Below, piece by piece: positions 1 to 9,161 of a DNA stretch of 64,000 bases. Position numbers and translations under genes: made by a program. Source of the DNA: JADLHS01 sp964561105 (GTDB lineage: Bacteria; Verrucomicrobiota; Verrucomicrobiia; Limisphaerales; JADLHS01). The stretch is from NCBI GenBank assembly GCA_964561105.1, contig CAZLOH010000028.1, forward strand, positions 1-64,000, read 5' to 3'. Position 1 is the first letter of the stretch. Every line of letters starts with the position of its first letter. The notes beneath the pieces were generated by a model that did no database searches, was not told where the DNA came from, and was given only the letters and a program-made list of their open reading frames with translations.

Positions 1-1709
1 GGCGCGAGCCAGAGCGGGAAGTTGCCGGCGTAATGTTCGATGAGGAAGCCGATGAACCGCTCGTGCGTGCCGAGCGGCGCGCGATGGATGCACAAAGGTG
101 TCTTGTTCGAGTTGTCGCGGTCGCGATAGGTCAGGCCAAAGCGCGCGGGCTGGGCGAAATCCACCTGGTTCGTGGCGATGGTGAATTCGCGGCCGATGGC
201 GCTCCACACCTGCACGTCAATCTTCGGCCCGTAGAACGCCGCTTCGTTTTCCACCTTCACGTAGTTGATACCTGAGTGGTCCAGGACATCTTGCACCATC
301 TTCTCCGTCTTCAACCACAGTTCGGGTTCGTTGACGTACTTCTTGCCAAGTCCCTCCTTGGAGTGCGTGCTGAACCGCATCTGGTATTTCCCGAGGCCGA
401 AGAGCTTGAAATACTTCAGATACATGTCGTTCACGGCCCTGAACTCGGAAGCGAACTGATCTTCGGTGCAATAGAGGTGGGCGTCGTTCATGTTGAGCGA
501 ACGCACACGCATGAGGCCGAACAACTCGCCCGACTGCTCGTAGCGATAGCAGCAGCCGTATTCCGCGAGGCGCAACGGCAAATCGCGATAACTGCGTGGC
601 TCAGCCGCAAAGATGCGGTGATGATGCGGGCAGTTCATGGCTTTGAGATAATACTTCTCGCCCAGCGCGTCCTGTTGCAGCGTGATGTCGAGCGTCTCCT
701 GCTCCAACGTCTTGAACTTCTCGTCGTCTGCTGACAGGCCCTGGCCTTTCAGTTTGAGCACTTCATCCATGATGGCGAACTTGCGTCGGGTCATCTCCTC
801 GTTCTTCGCGCGCGCCTGCTCTTCGAGCAGCGACATCGCGGGGAACATGCTCTCCGCGTAATACGGCAGGTGGCCGGAGGTTTTATACATCTTCTCCCTG
901 GCCAGATGCGGGGTGCGGACGCGGACGTAGCCGGCGGCGAATTCAGTTTCCTTGGCCAGCTTCTCCAGTTCTTCGACAAGCACCGTGCCCTTGGGCAGCC
1001 ACAGCGGCATGCCCGGCCCGACGTATTCGGTATCAATCGCGAACAGCCCCATCTCCGCGCCGATCTTGCGATGGTCGCGGCGCTTCGCCTCCTCAAGCAT
1101 CTTGAAATACTCATCGAGCTGCGTCTTGTTCTTGAACGCAGTGCCGTAGATGCGCTGGAGCTGCGGGCCTCTTTCGTCGCCCTTGTAATACGCGGCAGCC
1201 ACGCTGGTAAGCTTGAACGCGCCGATATTGCCGGTGCGCATGACGTGCGGCCCGGCGCAGAGATCGAGGAAGTCGCCGTTCTTGAAATAGGAGATTTTTT
1301 CTCCCTCCGGAATTTGTTGGATGAGATCCAATTTGAACTTACTCGGATTGTTCGGTCGTTCGGCCAGGCCACCCAGCCTTCCGCTCTTTGCGTCTTTTTG
1401 CGCCTCTTCGCGGCTGACTTCAATTTTTTCAAAGACGTTGTTCGCCTTGATCTCCTTTTTCATCTCCGCCTCGATTTGCTCGAAGTCCTCGGGCGCGATG
1501 CGATGCGCGAGTTCGAGATCGTAGTAAAAGCCATTCTCGACGGGCGGGCCGTAGGCGAATTGGGCGTCCGGCCAAAGGCGCAGGATGGCGGTGGCCATGA
1601 CATGGGCGCACGAGTGGCGGATGCGTTCCAATTCGGTCATCTTCGCGCGGTCGTCGAGCGTCTTGCGTGCTTTTGGATCCTGATTCGGGTCTTGTTGTTC
1701 GTCAGCCAT
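1..1709 (-). CDS. thrS: Threonyl-tRNA synthetase, 3' end outside window
   Basis: Charges tRNA-Thr in the cytoplasm. The gene reads leftward from ATG at 1709; 569 codons are visible and the anticodon-binding domain lies beyond the left edge. The editing domain comes first, with HSCAHVMA (HxxxH metal-site pair) and DLCAGPHV. The class II catalytic core follows, with MNCPHHHRIF, FYGPKIDV and motif 3 HRAPLGTHERF, and the visible part ends at PLWLA. Two features are odd. The protein starts about 30 residues before the editing domain, so the usual N-terminal TGS domain is absent and no in-frame TGS is seen upstream. About 45 extra charged residues (starting SLLEEQARAKNEEM) sit between the SGHLPYY segment and the zinc-binding NCPHH segment. 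The family assignment is secure; the effect of these differences is not known. Confidence 0.95.
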   Translation of the reverse strand, partial: MADEQQDPNQDPKARKTLDDRAKMTELERIRHSCAHVMATAILRLWPDAQFAYGPPVENGFYYDLELAHRIAPEDFEQIEAEMKKEIKANNVFEKIEVSREEAQKDAKSGRLGGLAERPNNPSKFKLDLIQQIPEGEKISYFKNGDFLDLCAGPHVMRTGNIGAFKLTSVAAAYYKGDERGPQLQRIYGTAFKNKTQLDEYFKMLEEAKRRDHRKIGAEMGLFAIDTEYVGPGMPLWLPKGTVLVEELEKLAKETEFAAGYVRVRTPHLAREKMYKTSGHLPYYAESMFPAMSLLEEQARAKNEEMTRRKFAIMDEVLKLKGQGLSADDEKFKTLEQETLDITLQQDALGEKYYLKAMNCPHHHRIFAAEPRSYRDLPLRLAEYGCCYRYEQSGELFGLMRVRSLNMNDAHLYCTEDQFASEFRAVNDMYLKYFKLFGLGKYQMRFSTHSKEGLGKKYVNEPELWLKTEKMVQDVLDHSGINYVKVENEAAFYGPKIDVQVWSAIGREFTIATNQVDFAQPARFGLTYRDRDNSNKTPLCIHRAPLGTHERFIGFLIEHYAGNFPLWLA

Positions 1710-1722
1710 AAAGTCAAAAAAG

Positions 1723-1878
1723 TTTAACCGCAGATGGACGCAGATGAACGCAGATTTTTGCGGCGGCTGCGCCACCGCTCCAGGACACAAAGAGGCCTGC
1801 AAACAGCCAAGAAATCCTCAAAGGTCCGCAGAGTCCGATTTGATTCTTATCTGCGTCCATCTGCGTTCATCTGCGGTT
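1723..1878. repeat. Inverted pair of CGCAGATGRA-type repeats
   Basis: Copy A (1723-1757) reads AACCGCAGATGGACGCAGAT plus GAACGCAGAT on the + strand. Copy B (1849-1878) is nearly its exact reverse complement. Each is built of a ten-base unit CGCAGATGRA. They are separated by about 90 bases with no gene and could pair into a long hairpin between thrS and the GxxExxY gene. Copy B also contains the stop codon of that gene. Confidence 0.85.
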
Positions 1879-2256
1879 GGAAAGCACGATCCTCTCAAAC
1901 TCTAGTTTGGCGTGCTTGAAGTTGAGGATCAATCCAACCGGGAGTTTGGTGATGCGAAGGTAATTCAGCATCTGTCCGCGTTCATAGTCGGTGATGCGAT
2001 CAATAGTCTTGGCATCCACCACGACTTTGCCGAAAGCAATCAGGTCCGGCCGAAATTCGCCGACGTGTTCACCTTTGTAAAGAATCTCAAAAACTCGTTG
2101 CTGGTCGAAAGCAATCCTGCGTCGCTTGAATTCCACGACCAATGAATTCTCATAAAGCTTTTCGTTCAGCCCGTGCCCCAGTTCATTCAGCATCTCGAAC
2201 GCACAGCCGATGATTGCATGAGTTTCCTCTTTGCACGGATAGTCATCTGCGTTCAT
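1867..2256 (-). CDS. GxxExxY family protein, PD-(D/E)XK type
   Basis: 129-residue protein with the defining motif GLNEKLY (G-x-x-E-x-x-Y) near residue 30. It also has a PD-(D/E)XK nuclease-like core: PDL followed about ten residues later by VVVDAK. The family is small and cytoplasmic, and its biological role is not established. The gene's start (ATGAACGCAGATG) and its stop (AACCGCAGATGA) both lie inside copies of the same ten-base-unit repeat, in the same orientation relative to the gene. The repeat therefore encodes the first five and last three residues. This arrangement suggests a repeat-borne passenger gene. A second, divergent family member lies 1.5 kb away. Confidence 0.85.
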   Translation of the reverse strand: MNADDYPCKEETHAIIGCAFEMLNELGHGLNEKLYENSLVVEFKRRRIAFDQQRVFEILYKGEHVGEFRPDLIAFGKVVVDAKTIDRITDYERGQMLNYLRITKLPVGLILNFKHAKLEFERIVLSNRR

Positions 2257-2277
2257 CTGCGTTTATCTGCGGTTAAA
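2245..2277. repeat. Third copy of the CGCAGATGRA repeat
   Basis: Copy C reads ATCTGCGTTCATCTGCGTTT and continues ATCTGCGGTTAAA. It is in direct orientation with copy B at 1849-1878, at the other end of the GxxExxY gene, and holds that gene's start codon at 2254-2256. Confidence 0.85.
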
Positions 2278-2582
2278 CCCTAAAACAAAAACGCCCCGGA
2301 CGGTCAGTCGGAGGCGTGGGCGTCCATCTCGTCGGGAGACGAACGCTAAATCGTAGTTGTCGTTGTGTGGTTCACGGCGTTGACCGGGGAGACGGTAGGA
2401 TGAACGCCAACGAATGGCAAACCGATTTTCCCCCACATTCGACGGCCCGAAGCCGCGTGGTGACCGCTTTTTCCACACCACTGGTACGAAGGTGGGGGTT
2501 TTCCGACGCGGCCAGGATTTGAACGATGCGCGCCCGTCCCGTTCACACGGCGGCCAGCGCTGACGGACAAGTCGAGGCGCGC
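2278..2582. other. Intergenic, no recognised gene
   Basis: About 305 bases between the GxxExxY repeat and the oxidoreductase gene. A GGATTTGAAC string at 2515-2524 looks like a tRNA T-loop on the minus strand, but no tRNA can be folded around it. I see no convincing protein, RNA or repeat here. Confidence 0.5.
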
Positions 2583-3731
2583 TTACTTCGTCTTGGTTAC
2601 CAGCTCCCACCGATGCGTCCGGGCCGACTTGAGCACGGCATCGCAAACGTATTGGGTTGCGAGCGCGTCGCGGAAGGTCGGGGCAGCCGGTTTGCCCTGG
2701 GCCAAAGCGTCGAGGAAGTCGGCGACTTGGTGAACGAAACTGTGTTCGTAGCCGATTTGCAGGCCGGGCACCCACCACTTGTCCATGTAGGGATGTTCGC
2801 CGCCGTGATCGGTGACATGAATGGAACGCCAGCCGCGCAGTTTGCCTTCGTCCTTGTGATCGAAATACTGCAACCGATGCAGGTCGTGGAGGTCCCAGAA
2901 GATCGAGGCGTGCTCGCCGTTGATCTCGAACGTGTACAGCGCCTTGTGTCCGCGCGCATAGCGGGTGCTCTCGAACGTGGCCAGCGACCCGTTGTGGAAA
3001 CGACCCAGGAAAGCGCAGGCGTCGTCAATGTCCACCTTCTGCACCTTGCCGGTGAGGGTATGCTTGCGCGCTTTGATGAAGGTTTCCGTCATGGCGGTGA
3101 CGCTGTCCAGACTTCCATTGAGCCAGAGCGCGGTGTCAATGCAGTGAGCCAGGAGGTCGCCCGTGACGCCGCTGCCGGCCGCTTTGGCATCCAACCGCCA
3201 CAGGCCGGCGCCGCCTTGCGGCAGTTCCGGACTGATCGTCCAGTCCTGAAGAAACTTGGCGCGATAGTGGAAAATTTTTCCCAGGCGACCTTCCTCAATC
3301 AACTGTTTGGCCATCGTCACGGCGGGAACGCGGCGATAATTATACCAAACCATGTTCGGCACTTTGGCTTTCTCGACCGCTCGGACCATCTTCACCCCTT
3401 CCGGGCCATCCATGGAGAGCGGCTTTTCGCACAGGATCATCTTGCCCGCCTGGGCGGCGGCGATGGCGATTTCCGCGTGCGAATTGTTCGGCGTGCAGAT
3501 GTCAACCACGTCAATGTCGTCCCGCTCGATGAGGCGGCGCCAATCGGTTTCAACGGATGCGTAGCCCCATTTCTTGGCGAACGCGGCGGCATTGTCCGCG
3601 TTGCGCGCGCATATTGCTTGGAGGATGGGTTGGTATTTGAGGTCGAAAAAGTTGCCGACCTTGCGGTAAGCGTTCGAGTGGGCCCGGCCCATGAAGCCGT
3701 AGCCGATCAGTCCGATGCGTAGTTGTTTCAT
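2583..3731 (-). CDS. Gfo/Idh/MocA family NAD(P)-dependent oxidoreductase
   Basis: 382-residue cytoplasmic dehydrogenase of the family that oxidises sugars, inositols or related cyclic alcohols. The N-terminal Rossmann fold has GYGFMGRAH (G-x-G-x-x-G) at residues 10-18. The family signature CEKPL lies near residue 100, and the catalytic-region GDLLAHCIDTALWL lies near 190. The C-terminal alpha/beta domain is complete and the length is normal. There is no signal peptide. An isomerase-like TIM-barrel gene lies upstream on the same strand beyond a GxxExxY insertion. The two probably serve one sugar or polyol catabolic route, but the substrate cannot be read from sequence. Confidence 0.92.
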   Translation of the reverse strand: MKQLRIGLIGYGFMGRAHSNAYRKVGNFFDLKYQPILQAICARNADNAAAFAKKWGYASVETDWRRLIERDDIDVVDICTPNNSHAEIAIAAAQAGKMILCEKPLSMDGPEGVKMVRAVEKAKVPNMVWYNYRRVPAVTMAKQLIEEGRLGKIFHYRAKFLQDWTISPELPQGGAGLWRLDAKAAGSGVTGDLLAHCIDTALWLNGSLDSVTAMTETFIKARKHTLTGKVQKVDIDDACAFLGRFHNGSLATFESTRYARGHKALYTFEINGEHASIFWDLHDLHRLQYFDHKDEGKLRGWRSIHVTDHGGEHPYMDKWWVPGLQIGYEHSFVHQVADFLDALAQGKPAAPTFRDALATQYVCDAVLKSARTHRWELVTKTK

Positions 3732-3738
3732 AAATTAT

Positions 3739-3773
3739 TTTTAGCCGCGAAAAGGCACAGGAGTCACAAAAGA
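3739..3773. repeat. Left inverted repeat beside second GxxExxY gene
   Basis: TTTAGCCGCGAAAAGGCACA followed by GGAGTCACAAAA. Its reverse complement aligns with the element at 4210-4242, sharing TTTTGTG, TGT, CCTTTTCG and GGCT blocks. The pair forms imperfect terminal inverted repeats about 470 bases apart. Confidence 0.75.
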
Positions 3774-3775
3774 AG

Positions 3776-4195
3776 TTACTCCGGGAAAAGGATTCTCCCC
3801 GATGCCTCGAAGATGTCGTTCATGATGTATTTCTTGATTTGAAATTTTGGCGCGCCGAAATTGATCAGGAGGCCGTGCTCAATTCGTGCCGCGCGCAAAT
3901 AACCCAGCAGTTGAGCGACATGCTCGTCAATGGCATGACGGACCGCTTTCAGCTCTGCGATCAGGCGACCTTCGATGAACAGGTCGGCCTTGAATTCGCC
4001 GAGCACACTCCCATCCTCGTCGAACACGCTGAGTGGATGCTGCTGGGCCACTTTCAACCCCCGATTTCGCAAGCGATTGGCCAGGGCATTTTCGTATACC
4101 TTCTCGACATGCCCGTGACGCAAATAACGATGCGCTGCATAACCGGCCTCGCGAACGACATCGCACAATTTCATTATGTCCGACATGGGAGCCAT
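3776..4195 (-). CDS. GxxExxY family protein, PD-(D/E)XK type (second copy)
   Basis: 139-residue protein with GHVEKVY (G-x-x-E-x-x-Y) near residue 28 and a nuclease-like ADLFIEGRLIAELK (D then E-x-K). It is clearly homologous to the protein at 1867-2256 but strongly diverged, so this is not a recent tandem duplication. The start could be ATG 4195 or ATG 4186 (MSDIMKL). It is bracketed by inverted repeats of a family different from those at the first copy. It lies between two sugar-metabolism genes on the same strand, as if inserted into their operon. No function is assigned. Confidence 0.85.
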   Translation of the reverse strand: MAPMSDIMKLCDVVREAGYAAHRYLRHGHVEKVYENALANRLRNRGLKVAQQHPLSVFDEDGSVLGEFKADLFIEGRLIAELKAVRHAIDEHVAQLLGYLRAARIEHGLLINFGAPKFQIKKYIMNDIFEASGRILFPE

Positions 4196-4209
4196 TCTTG
4201 GCGTCTGTG

Positions 4210-4242
4210 TTTTGTGCTGTTTGTACCTTTTCGTGGCTGAAA
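4210..4242. repeat. Right inverted repeat beside second GxxExxY gene
   Basis: TTTTGTGCTGTTTGTACCTT then TTCGTGGCTGAAA, facing the copy at 3739-3773. It sits just upstream of the GxxExxY start codon and just downstream of the TIM-barrel gene's stop codon. Confidence 0.75.
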
Positions 4243-4250
4243 TCTTGTGC

Positions 4251-5300
<1,050 letters not shown>

Positions 5301-5670
5301 AAATTTTCAACTTGGAACTGCGGCAGGCAACCTAACAAGGCGCAATTTGGGTGGGCAATGCCAAAATGTCGCGCTGCGTGCCCGTGTTGCCGTTTGCGGA
5401 TTCTCCCGACGTCAGAAGAAGCAGCGTGACGTGGTTTTGTGCTGCGCTCAGTGTTGTCCGGTTCAGCTCGTCCGGGTTACTACCACTGCCCGACGCCCGC
5501 TCCACGCAGCGGAATTCTCGCAGCGCGGAAACTTCCACCTCGAACGAGAGAACATTCCAAAGCACACCGCGCGGTGGCCAGCCCGAAACCACGCCTTGTT
5601 CACACGCGATTCTTTGCTATCGTCCACCGCCCGACGGAATGAATCTGCCGCCGGCACGCGGAATAAGAGC
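5301..5670. promoter_or_regulatory. Divergent intergenic region upstream of uup
   Basis: 370 bases between the TIM-barrel gene (leftward) and uup (rightward), with no supportable gene. A possible sigma-70-like promoter for uup is TTGTTC (5596-5601), 16 bases, then TATCGT (5618-5623), about 48 bases before the start codon. It is a weak match given by eye only. Confidence 0.3.
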
Positions 5671-7578
5671 ATGTCCACCATCATAACGGCCACCGAAGTC
5701 ACCGTTCGCTACGGCGAGCGCGCGGTGCTGGATGCCGCCACGCTCGCGATTGACGAGGGCGACCGCATCGGGCTGGTGGGACGCAATGGCTGCGGCAAGA
5801 CGACCTTTCTGAAATTGCTCGCCAGCGAGTTGTTGCCCGACCGCGGCGATGTCACCCGCCGGCGCGATTTGGTGGTCAGTTATCTGCCGCAAAATTTCAT
5901 GCTGGATGCGACCCGGTCGGTGGCCGAAAACATCCGCGAGGGCGCAAAGCCGGTGCTGGATCTGATCGCGGAATTTGAATCGCTGCCGCATGACTCGCCA
6001 CGCCACGAGCAATTGGAGCATCGCATTCAGGCGCTCGAAGGCTGGACGCTCGATCAACGCATCGAAACGGCGATGTCGCATTTGAATTGTCCGGCTGGTG
6101 AGCGGCGCGTGGAAACCCTCTCGGGCGGCGAGAAACGGCGCGTGGCGATGTGCCGGGCGATCGTTTCCCGGCCCGACTTCCTGATTCTCGACGAACCGAC
6201 CAATCATTTGGACCCGGAATCCATTGACTGGATCGCAGATTTCCTCGACGAGTTTCCCGGCTCGTTTCTCGTCGTCACACATGACCGTTACTTTCTGGAT
6301 CGCGTGGCCCGACGCATCGTGGAGTTGTACGATGGCAAGTTCTGGTCGCACCACGGCAACTACACCGATTACCTGCTGGCCAAGGCCGAACGCCAGGAAG
6401 CGGACGCGACCGTGGAGCACAAGCGGCAGATGTTTCTGAAAAAAGAACTGGCGTGGGTGCGGCAGGGACCACGCGCCCAACGCAGCAAGCAGAAGGATCG
6501 GTTCGAACGCTACTACCGCGAAGCGGCGCAGGAGGGGCCGATGGTCGAGGAGGACATGGAACTTGTCATCCCGCCGCCGCCGCAACTGGGCAATCGCACG
6601 GTGGAAGTGAACAATCTCGGCCTGACTCTCGGCGACCGGAAACTGTTCAGCGGATTCAGCTACACGTTTCAGAACGGCCAGCGCATCGGCGTGTGCGGAC
6701 GAAATGGTCTCGGCAAGACCTCGCTGCTCAAAGCCATCATCGGCCAGCTCACGCCCACCGAGGGCACGGTGAAAATTGGCCAGCTCACGAAGTTCAACTA
6801 CGTGGATCAGGGCCGGCTGCAGTTGAACGAGGAGCGCACGGCGCTGGAAGAAGCCGCCGACGGCACGGAGTTCGTGATTTGGGGTGAGGCAAAAATTTCG
6901 GTGCGCTCATATCTGAAACGCTTTCTATTTGCCGATGAGCGCATCACCACGCCGGTGAAGAAACTCAGCGGCGGCGAGCGCAGCCGGTTGTTGCTCGCAA
7001 AAATTCTGAAGGCCGGCGGCAATTTTCTCATCCTCGACGAACCCACGAACGATCTCGATCTCCCGACGTTGCGCGTCCTGGAGGAGGCGTTGATTGCGTT
7101 CCCGGGTATGGTGCTCGTCGTCAGCCACGACCGCTATTTTCTCAATCGCGTTGCCACGGACATCCTGGCCTTCGAGGGCGACGGCAAGATCGTCCATAGC
7201 GTCGGCGACTACGATTATTACCGGGAGAAGAAGCAGCGCGCCGCCCAGACGGAGGCCCGGCAAACGGCGGCCTTTCTGGCGACAAGCCGGACGGCCATAC
7301 CGACCAAAGCCGCGTCGGTGAACGGTCCCAAGCCTCGCAAACTCTCGTTTCAGGAGCAGCGTGAGCTGGACGGTCTGGAGGCGCGGATTCAAGCCGGCGA
7401 AACCGAGGTGGCGCGGATCGAGGGATTGTTTGCCGACCCGGAGTTCTACCGCAAACACGCAACGCAGGTCAATCAACTCACCGCCGAACTGGCGGCCGCA
7501 AAAGAAAATGTCGCTCAACTCTACGCGCGTTGGGAGGCGTTGGAGGCCATCAAAGTCGCGTCGGCCAAGGCGGCTTGA
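5671..7578 (+). CDS. uup: ABC-F family ATPase, Uup type
   Basis: 635-residue soluble protein with two ABC ATPase domains and no membrane segments. Domain 1 has Walker A GRNGCGKTT (about residue 37), signature LSGGEKRR (150) and Walker B LILDEPTNHLD (170). Domain 2 has GRNGLGKTS, LSGGERSRLLL and ILDEPTNDLDL. The inter-domain linker holds the basic WVRQGPRAQRSKQKDR typical of this group. A C-terminal coiled-coil extension (about 560-635) and the overall length match Uup rather than EttA. ABC-F proteins act on ribosomes or, for Uup, possibly DNA structures. The start at ATG 5671 gives the normal family N-terminus MSTIITATEV; the frame stays open upstream but is not needed. Confidence 0.93.
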   Translation: MSTIITATEVTVRYGERAVLDAATLAIDEGDRIGLVGRNGCGKTTFLKLLASELLPDRGDVTRRRDLVVSYLPQNFMLDATRSVAENIREGAKPVLDLIAEFESLPHDSPRHEQLEHRIQALEGWTLDQRIETAMSHLNCPAGERRVETLSGGEKRRVAMCRAIVSRPDFLILDEPTNHLDPESIDWIADFLDEFPGSFLVVTHDRYFLDRVARRIVELYDGKFWSHHGNYTDYLLAKAERQEADATVEHKRQMFLKKELAWVRQGPRAQRSKQKDRFERYYREAAQEGPMVEEDMELVIPPPPQLGNRTVEVNNLGLTLGDRKLFSGFSYTFQNGQRIGVCGRNGLGKTSLLKAIIGQLTPTEGTVKIGQLTKFNYVDQGRLQLNEERTALEEAADGTEFVIWGEAKISVRSYLKRFLFADERITTPVKKLSGGERSRLLLAKILKAGGNFLILDEPTNDLDLPTLRVLEEALIAFPGMVLVVSHDRYFLNRVATDILAFEGDGKIVHSVGDYDYYREKKQRAAQTEARQTAAFLATSRTAIPTKAASVNGPKPRKLSFQEQRELDGLEARIQAGETEVARIEGLFADPEFYRKHATQVNQLTAELAAAKENVAQLYARWEALEAIKVASAKAA

Positions 7579-7615
7579 CGATTCGCAAGCGGAGAAGCAT
7601 CCGTCGCCGCACGGA

Positions 7616-8281
7616 TTAGCCGAAGCTGGCCCTCACTTGCAGTGCCGCAGCGAGGCGCCGCAAGTATTCCTCCCGTGAAATTTCCGACGCACCAAGCTGC
7701 CGGGTGGCCGGTGTGATCAGCTGCACGTCAAAGAGCACAAAGCCGCAGGCCCGCAGGTGTTCGACCAGATGACACAGCGCCACCTTGGATGCGTTCGTGG
7801 CCCGATGGAACATGGATTCGCCGGCGAACAATCCACCCAGACTGACGCCGTATATGCCGCCGACCAATTCCTCACCGAGCCAACACTCGACACTGTGAGC
7901 ATCACCGGCGCGGTGCAGGCGCGTGTAGGCGGCGATGAACTCGGGCGTAATCCAGACACCCGTCCGCCCCGGCGCCGGTTGTGCGCATGCCTGCATCACT
8001 TCGCGGAAGGCTTGGTCAACCGTGACCTTGAACGGTCGCTTGCGGAGAAATTTCGCCAGACTGCGCGGCACATGAAATTGCTCCAGATCGAAAATTCCAC
8101 GCGGATCGGGCGACCACCACGAAACGGGATGTACCGTCCAGGGAAATATCCCGCTGCGATACGCCAGCCGCAATCGTTCGACGGACAGATCGCCGCCGAC
8201 GGCCACCAGTCCCTGACCATCCGCGAGGCGCGGGTCCGGAAAGCGCAATCGTTGATCGAGCATCGCGGGCATCGCGGGCAT
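7616..8281 (-). CDS. aat: Leucyl/phenylalanyl-tRNA--protein transferase
   Basis: Transfers Leu or Phe from aminoacyl-tRNA to proteins with N-terminal Arg/Lys, creating N-degrons read by ClpS. About 221 residues, the normal length. Family landmarks are FPDP, GLVAVGGDLS, YRSGIFPW, WWSPDPR, then HSVECW, LVGGIYGVSLGGLFAGESMF and FDVQLITPATRQLGA. The start is uncertain because three in-frame ATGs nine bases apart (8281, 8272, 8263) lie in an ATGCCCGCG tandem repeat; MLDQRLRFPDP is a reasonable start. The gene lies 12 bases downstream of a DUF2017-like gene that itself overlaps clpS, so the set encodes an N-degron tagging and delivery pathway. Confidence 0.95.
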   Translation of the reverse strand: MPAMPAMLDQRLRFPDPRLADGQGLVAVGGDLSVERLRLAYRSGIFPWTVHPVSWWSPDPRGIFDLEQFHVPRSLAKFLRKRPFKVTVDQAFREVMQACAQPAPGRTGVWITPEFIAAYTRLHRAGDAHSVECWLGEELVGGIYGVSLGGLFAGESMFHRATNASKVALCHLVEHLRACGFVLFDVQLITPATRQLGASEISREEYLRRLAAALQVRASFG

Positions 8282-8293
8282 CGCAGACCGGTT

Positions 8294-8781
8294 TCAATCG
8301 CCGGTCCATTCCGACGATTCGCTTATGCCCAGCGCCGCCAGCAACGCGGACTGGAACAGCCCGCTCGCCTGCAGGGCGAAAAGGAATTTTGCGTTCTGCG
8401 GGGTGAAGGCGGTTTCTTCACCCGCCTCCGGTTCACCCAGCGCCAGCCAACTGCCCACGCGCACGTCATTGAGCACCTGGAGCAGCCATTCGATCTGCGG
8501 CGGCACGAGCTGGAGTTCAAAGCCGGATTTCGTTGCGCGAAACCGTTTCGGCTCGTTCAGCAGGGCCAGGACCTGCCGGCGATTCTCCTGGCGTTGTTCG
8601 GCGAGCGATTCTTCGAGCAGGCGCTGGTTTTCGCCCGCTGACGATGGGTCGTCCTCGTGGGTCAACCGATGACTCGCTGGCGGCACGAGCGGATAGAGCG
8701 CGAGGGTCTCAAACAACACCAGCTTTTGGTGGGCGTAAGTTCAAAGACCATTCCGCCCTGGCTGGTGCGGAGAAATTTCAC
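8294..8781 (-). pseudogene. DUF2017-like protein with a frame break
   Basis: Between clpS and aat. GTG at 8781 overlaps the clpS stop (GTGA) and starts VKFLRTSQGGMVFELTPTK. At a run of four A (minus strand, 8727-8724) the coding sense moves back one base and continues as LVLFETLALYPLVPP. It carries on through IEWLLQVLNDVRV and FLFALQASGLFQSALL to the stop at 8294. The later part matches the WL..LND.R pattern of DUF2017 proteins, which often neighbour clpS in Actinobacteria. A single missing A, a sequencing error, or a -1 slip would each explain the break. A shorter product could also begin at GTG 8719. The function is unknown, with a likely link to ClpS by position. Confidence 0.7.
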
Positions 8782-9077
8782 GATTCACGCTCCATGGTCG
8801 CGTGCAGCGTGTATTTTTGAAGCTGATGAACGTAGTGCTCGGCCTTTTCCATCGTCGTGCGCGCCAGCACGCTCTTGCCCTGCCGATGCACCTCCAGCAT
8901 GTGCGTTTCCGCCTTCTGCTTGTTCCAGCCGAACACCGTCTGAAAGACGTGCGTGACGTAAGTCATCAAGTTGACCGGGTCGTTCCAACAGATTACCGAC
9001 CAACCTGGTTCCAGATCGCATTTTTCCCCGGTCTTCTCCTCCCGCTCAATGTCCGGCAACACTTCCGTTTCGGCCAT
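8778..9077 (-). CDS. clpS: ATP-dependent Clp protease adaptor ClpS
   Basis: 99-residue cytoplasmic adaptor that presents N-degron substrates to the Clp protease. After a charged N-terminal extension it has the substrate-pocket sequence NDPVNLMTYVTHVFQ (the D and N of the alpha-amino binding site), MLEVHRQGKSVL with the conserved His, and AEHYVHQLQKY. Length and motifs are normal. It is the first gene of the clpS - DUF2017-like - aat set, and its stop codon overlaps the next start (GTGA), implying translational coupling. Confidence 0.95.
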   Translation of the reverse strand: MAETEVLPDIEREEKTGEKCDLEPGWSVICWNDPVNLMTYVTHVFQTVFGWNKQKAETHMLEVHRQGKSVLARTTMEKAEHYVHQLQKYTLHATMERES

Positions 9078-9161
9078 GGCAAAAATTTTAACGCGGCCCG
9101 GCGCAATGTCGAGAACGGCGCGGGCGCGGCCCAGGCCGGCTCCAGCTTAGAAGGTTCGGAA

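Noticed and set aside
2515..2524. GGATTTGAAC resembling a tRNA T-loop on the minus strand
   Set aside because: No matching T-stem, anticodon arm or acceptor stem can be built around it.
2526..3722. 398-codon open frame opposite the Gfo/Idh/MocA gene
   Set aside because: The opposite strand encodes an intact, well-recognised oxidoreductase.
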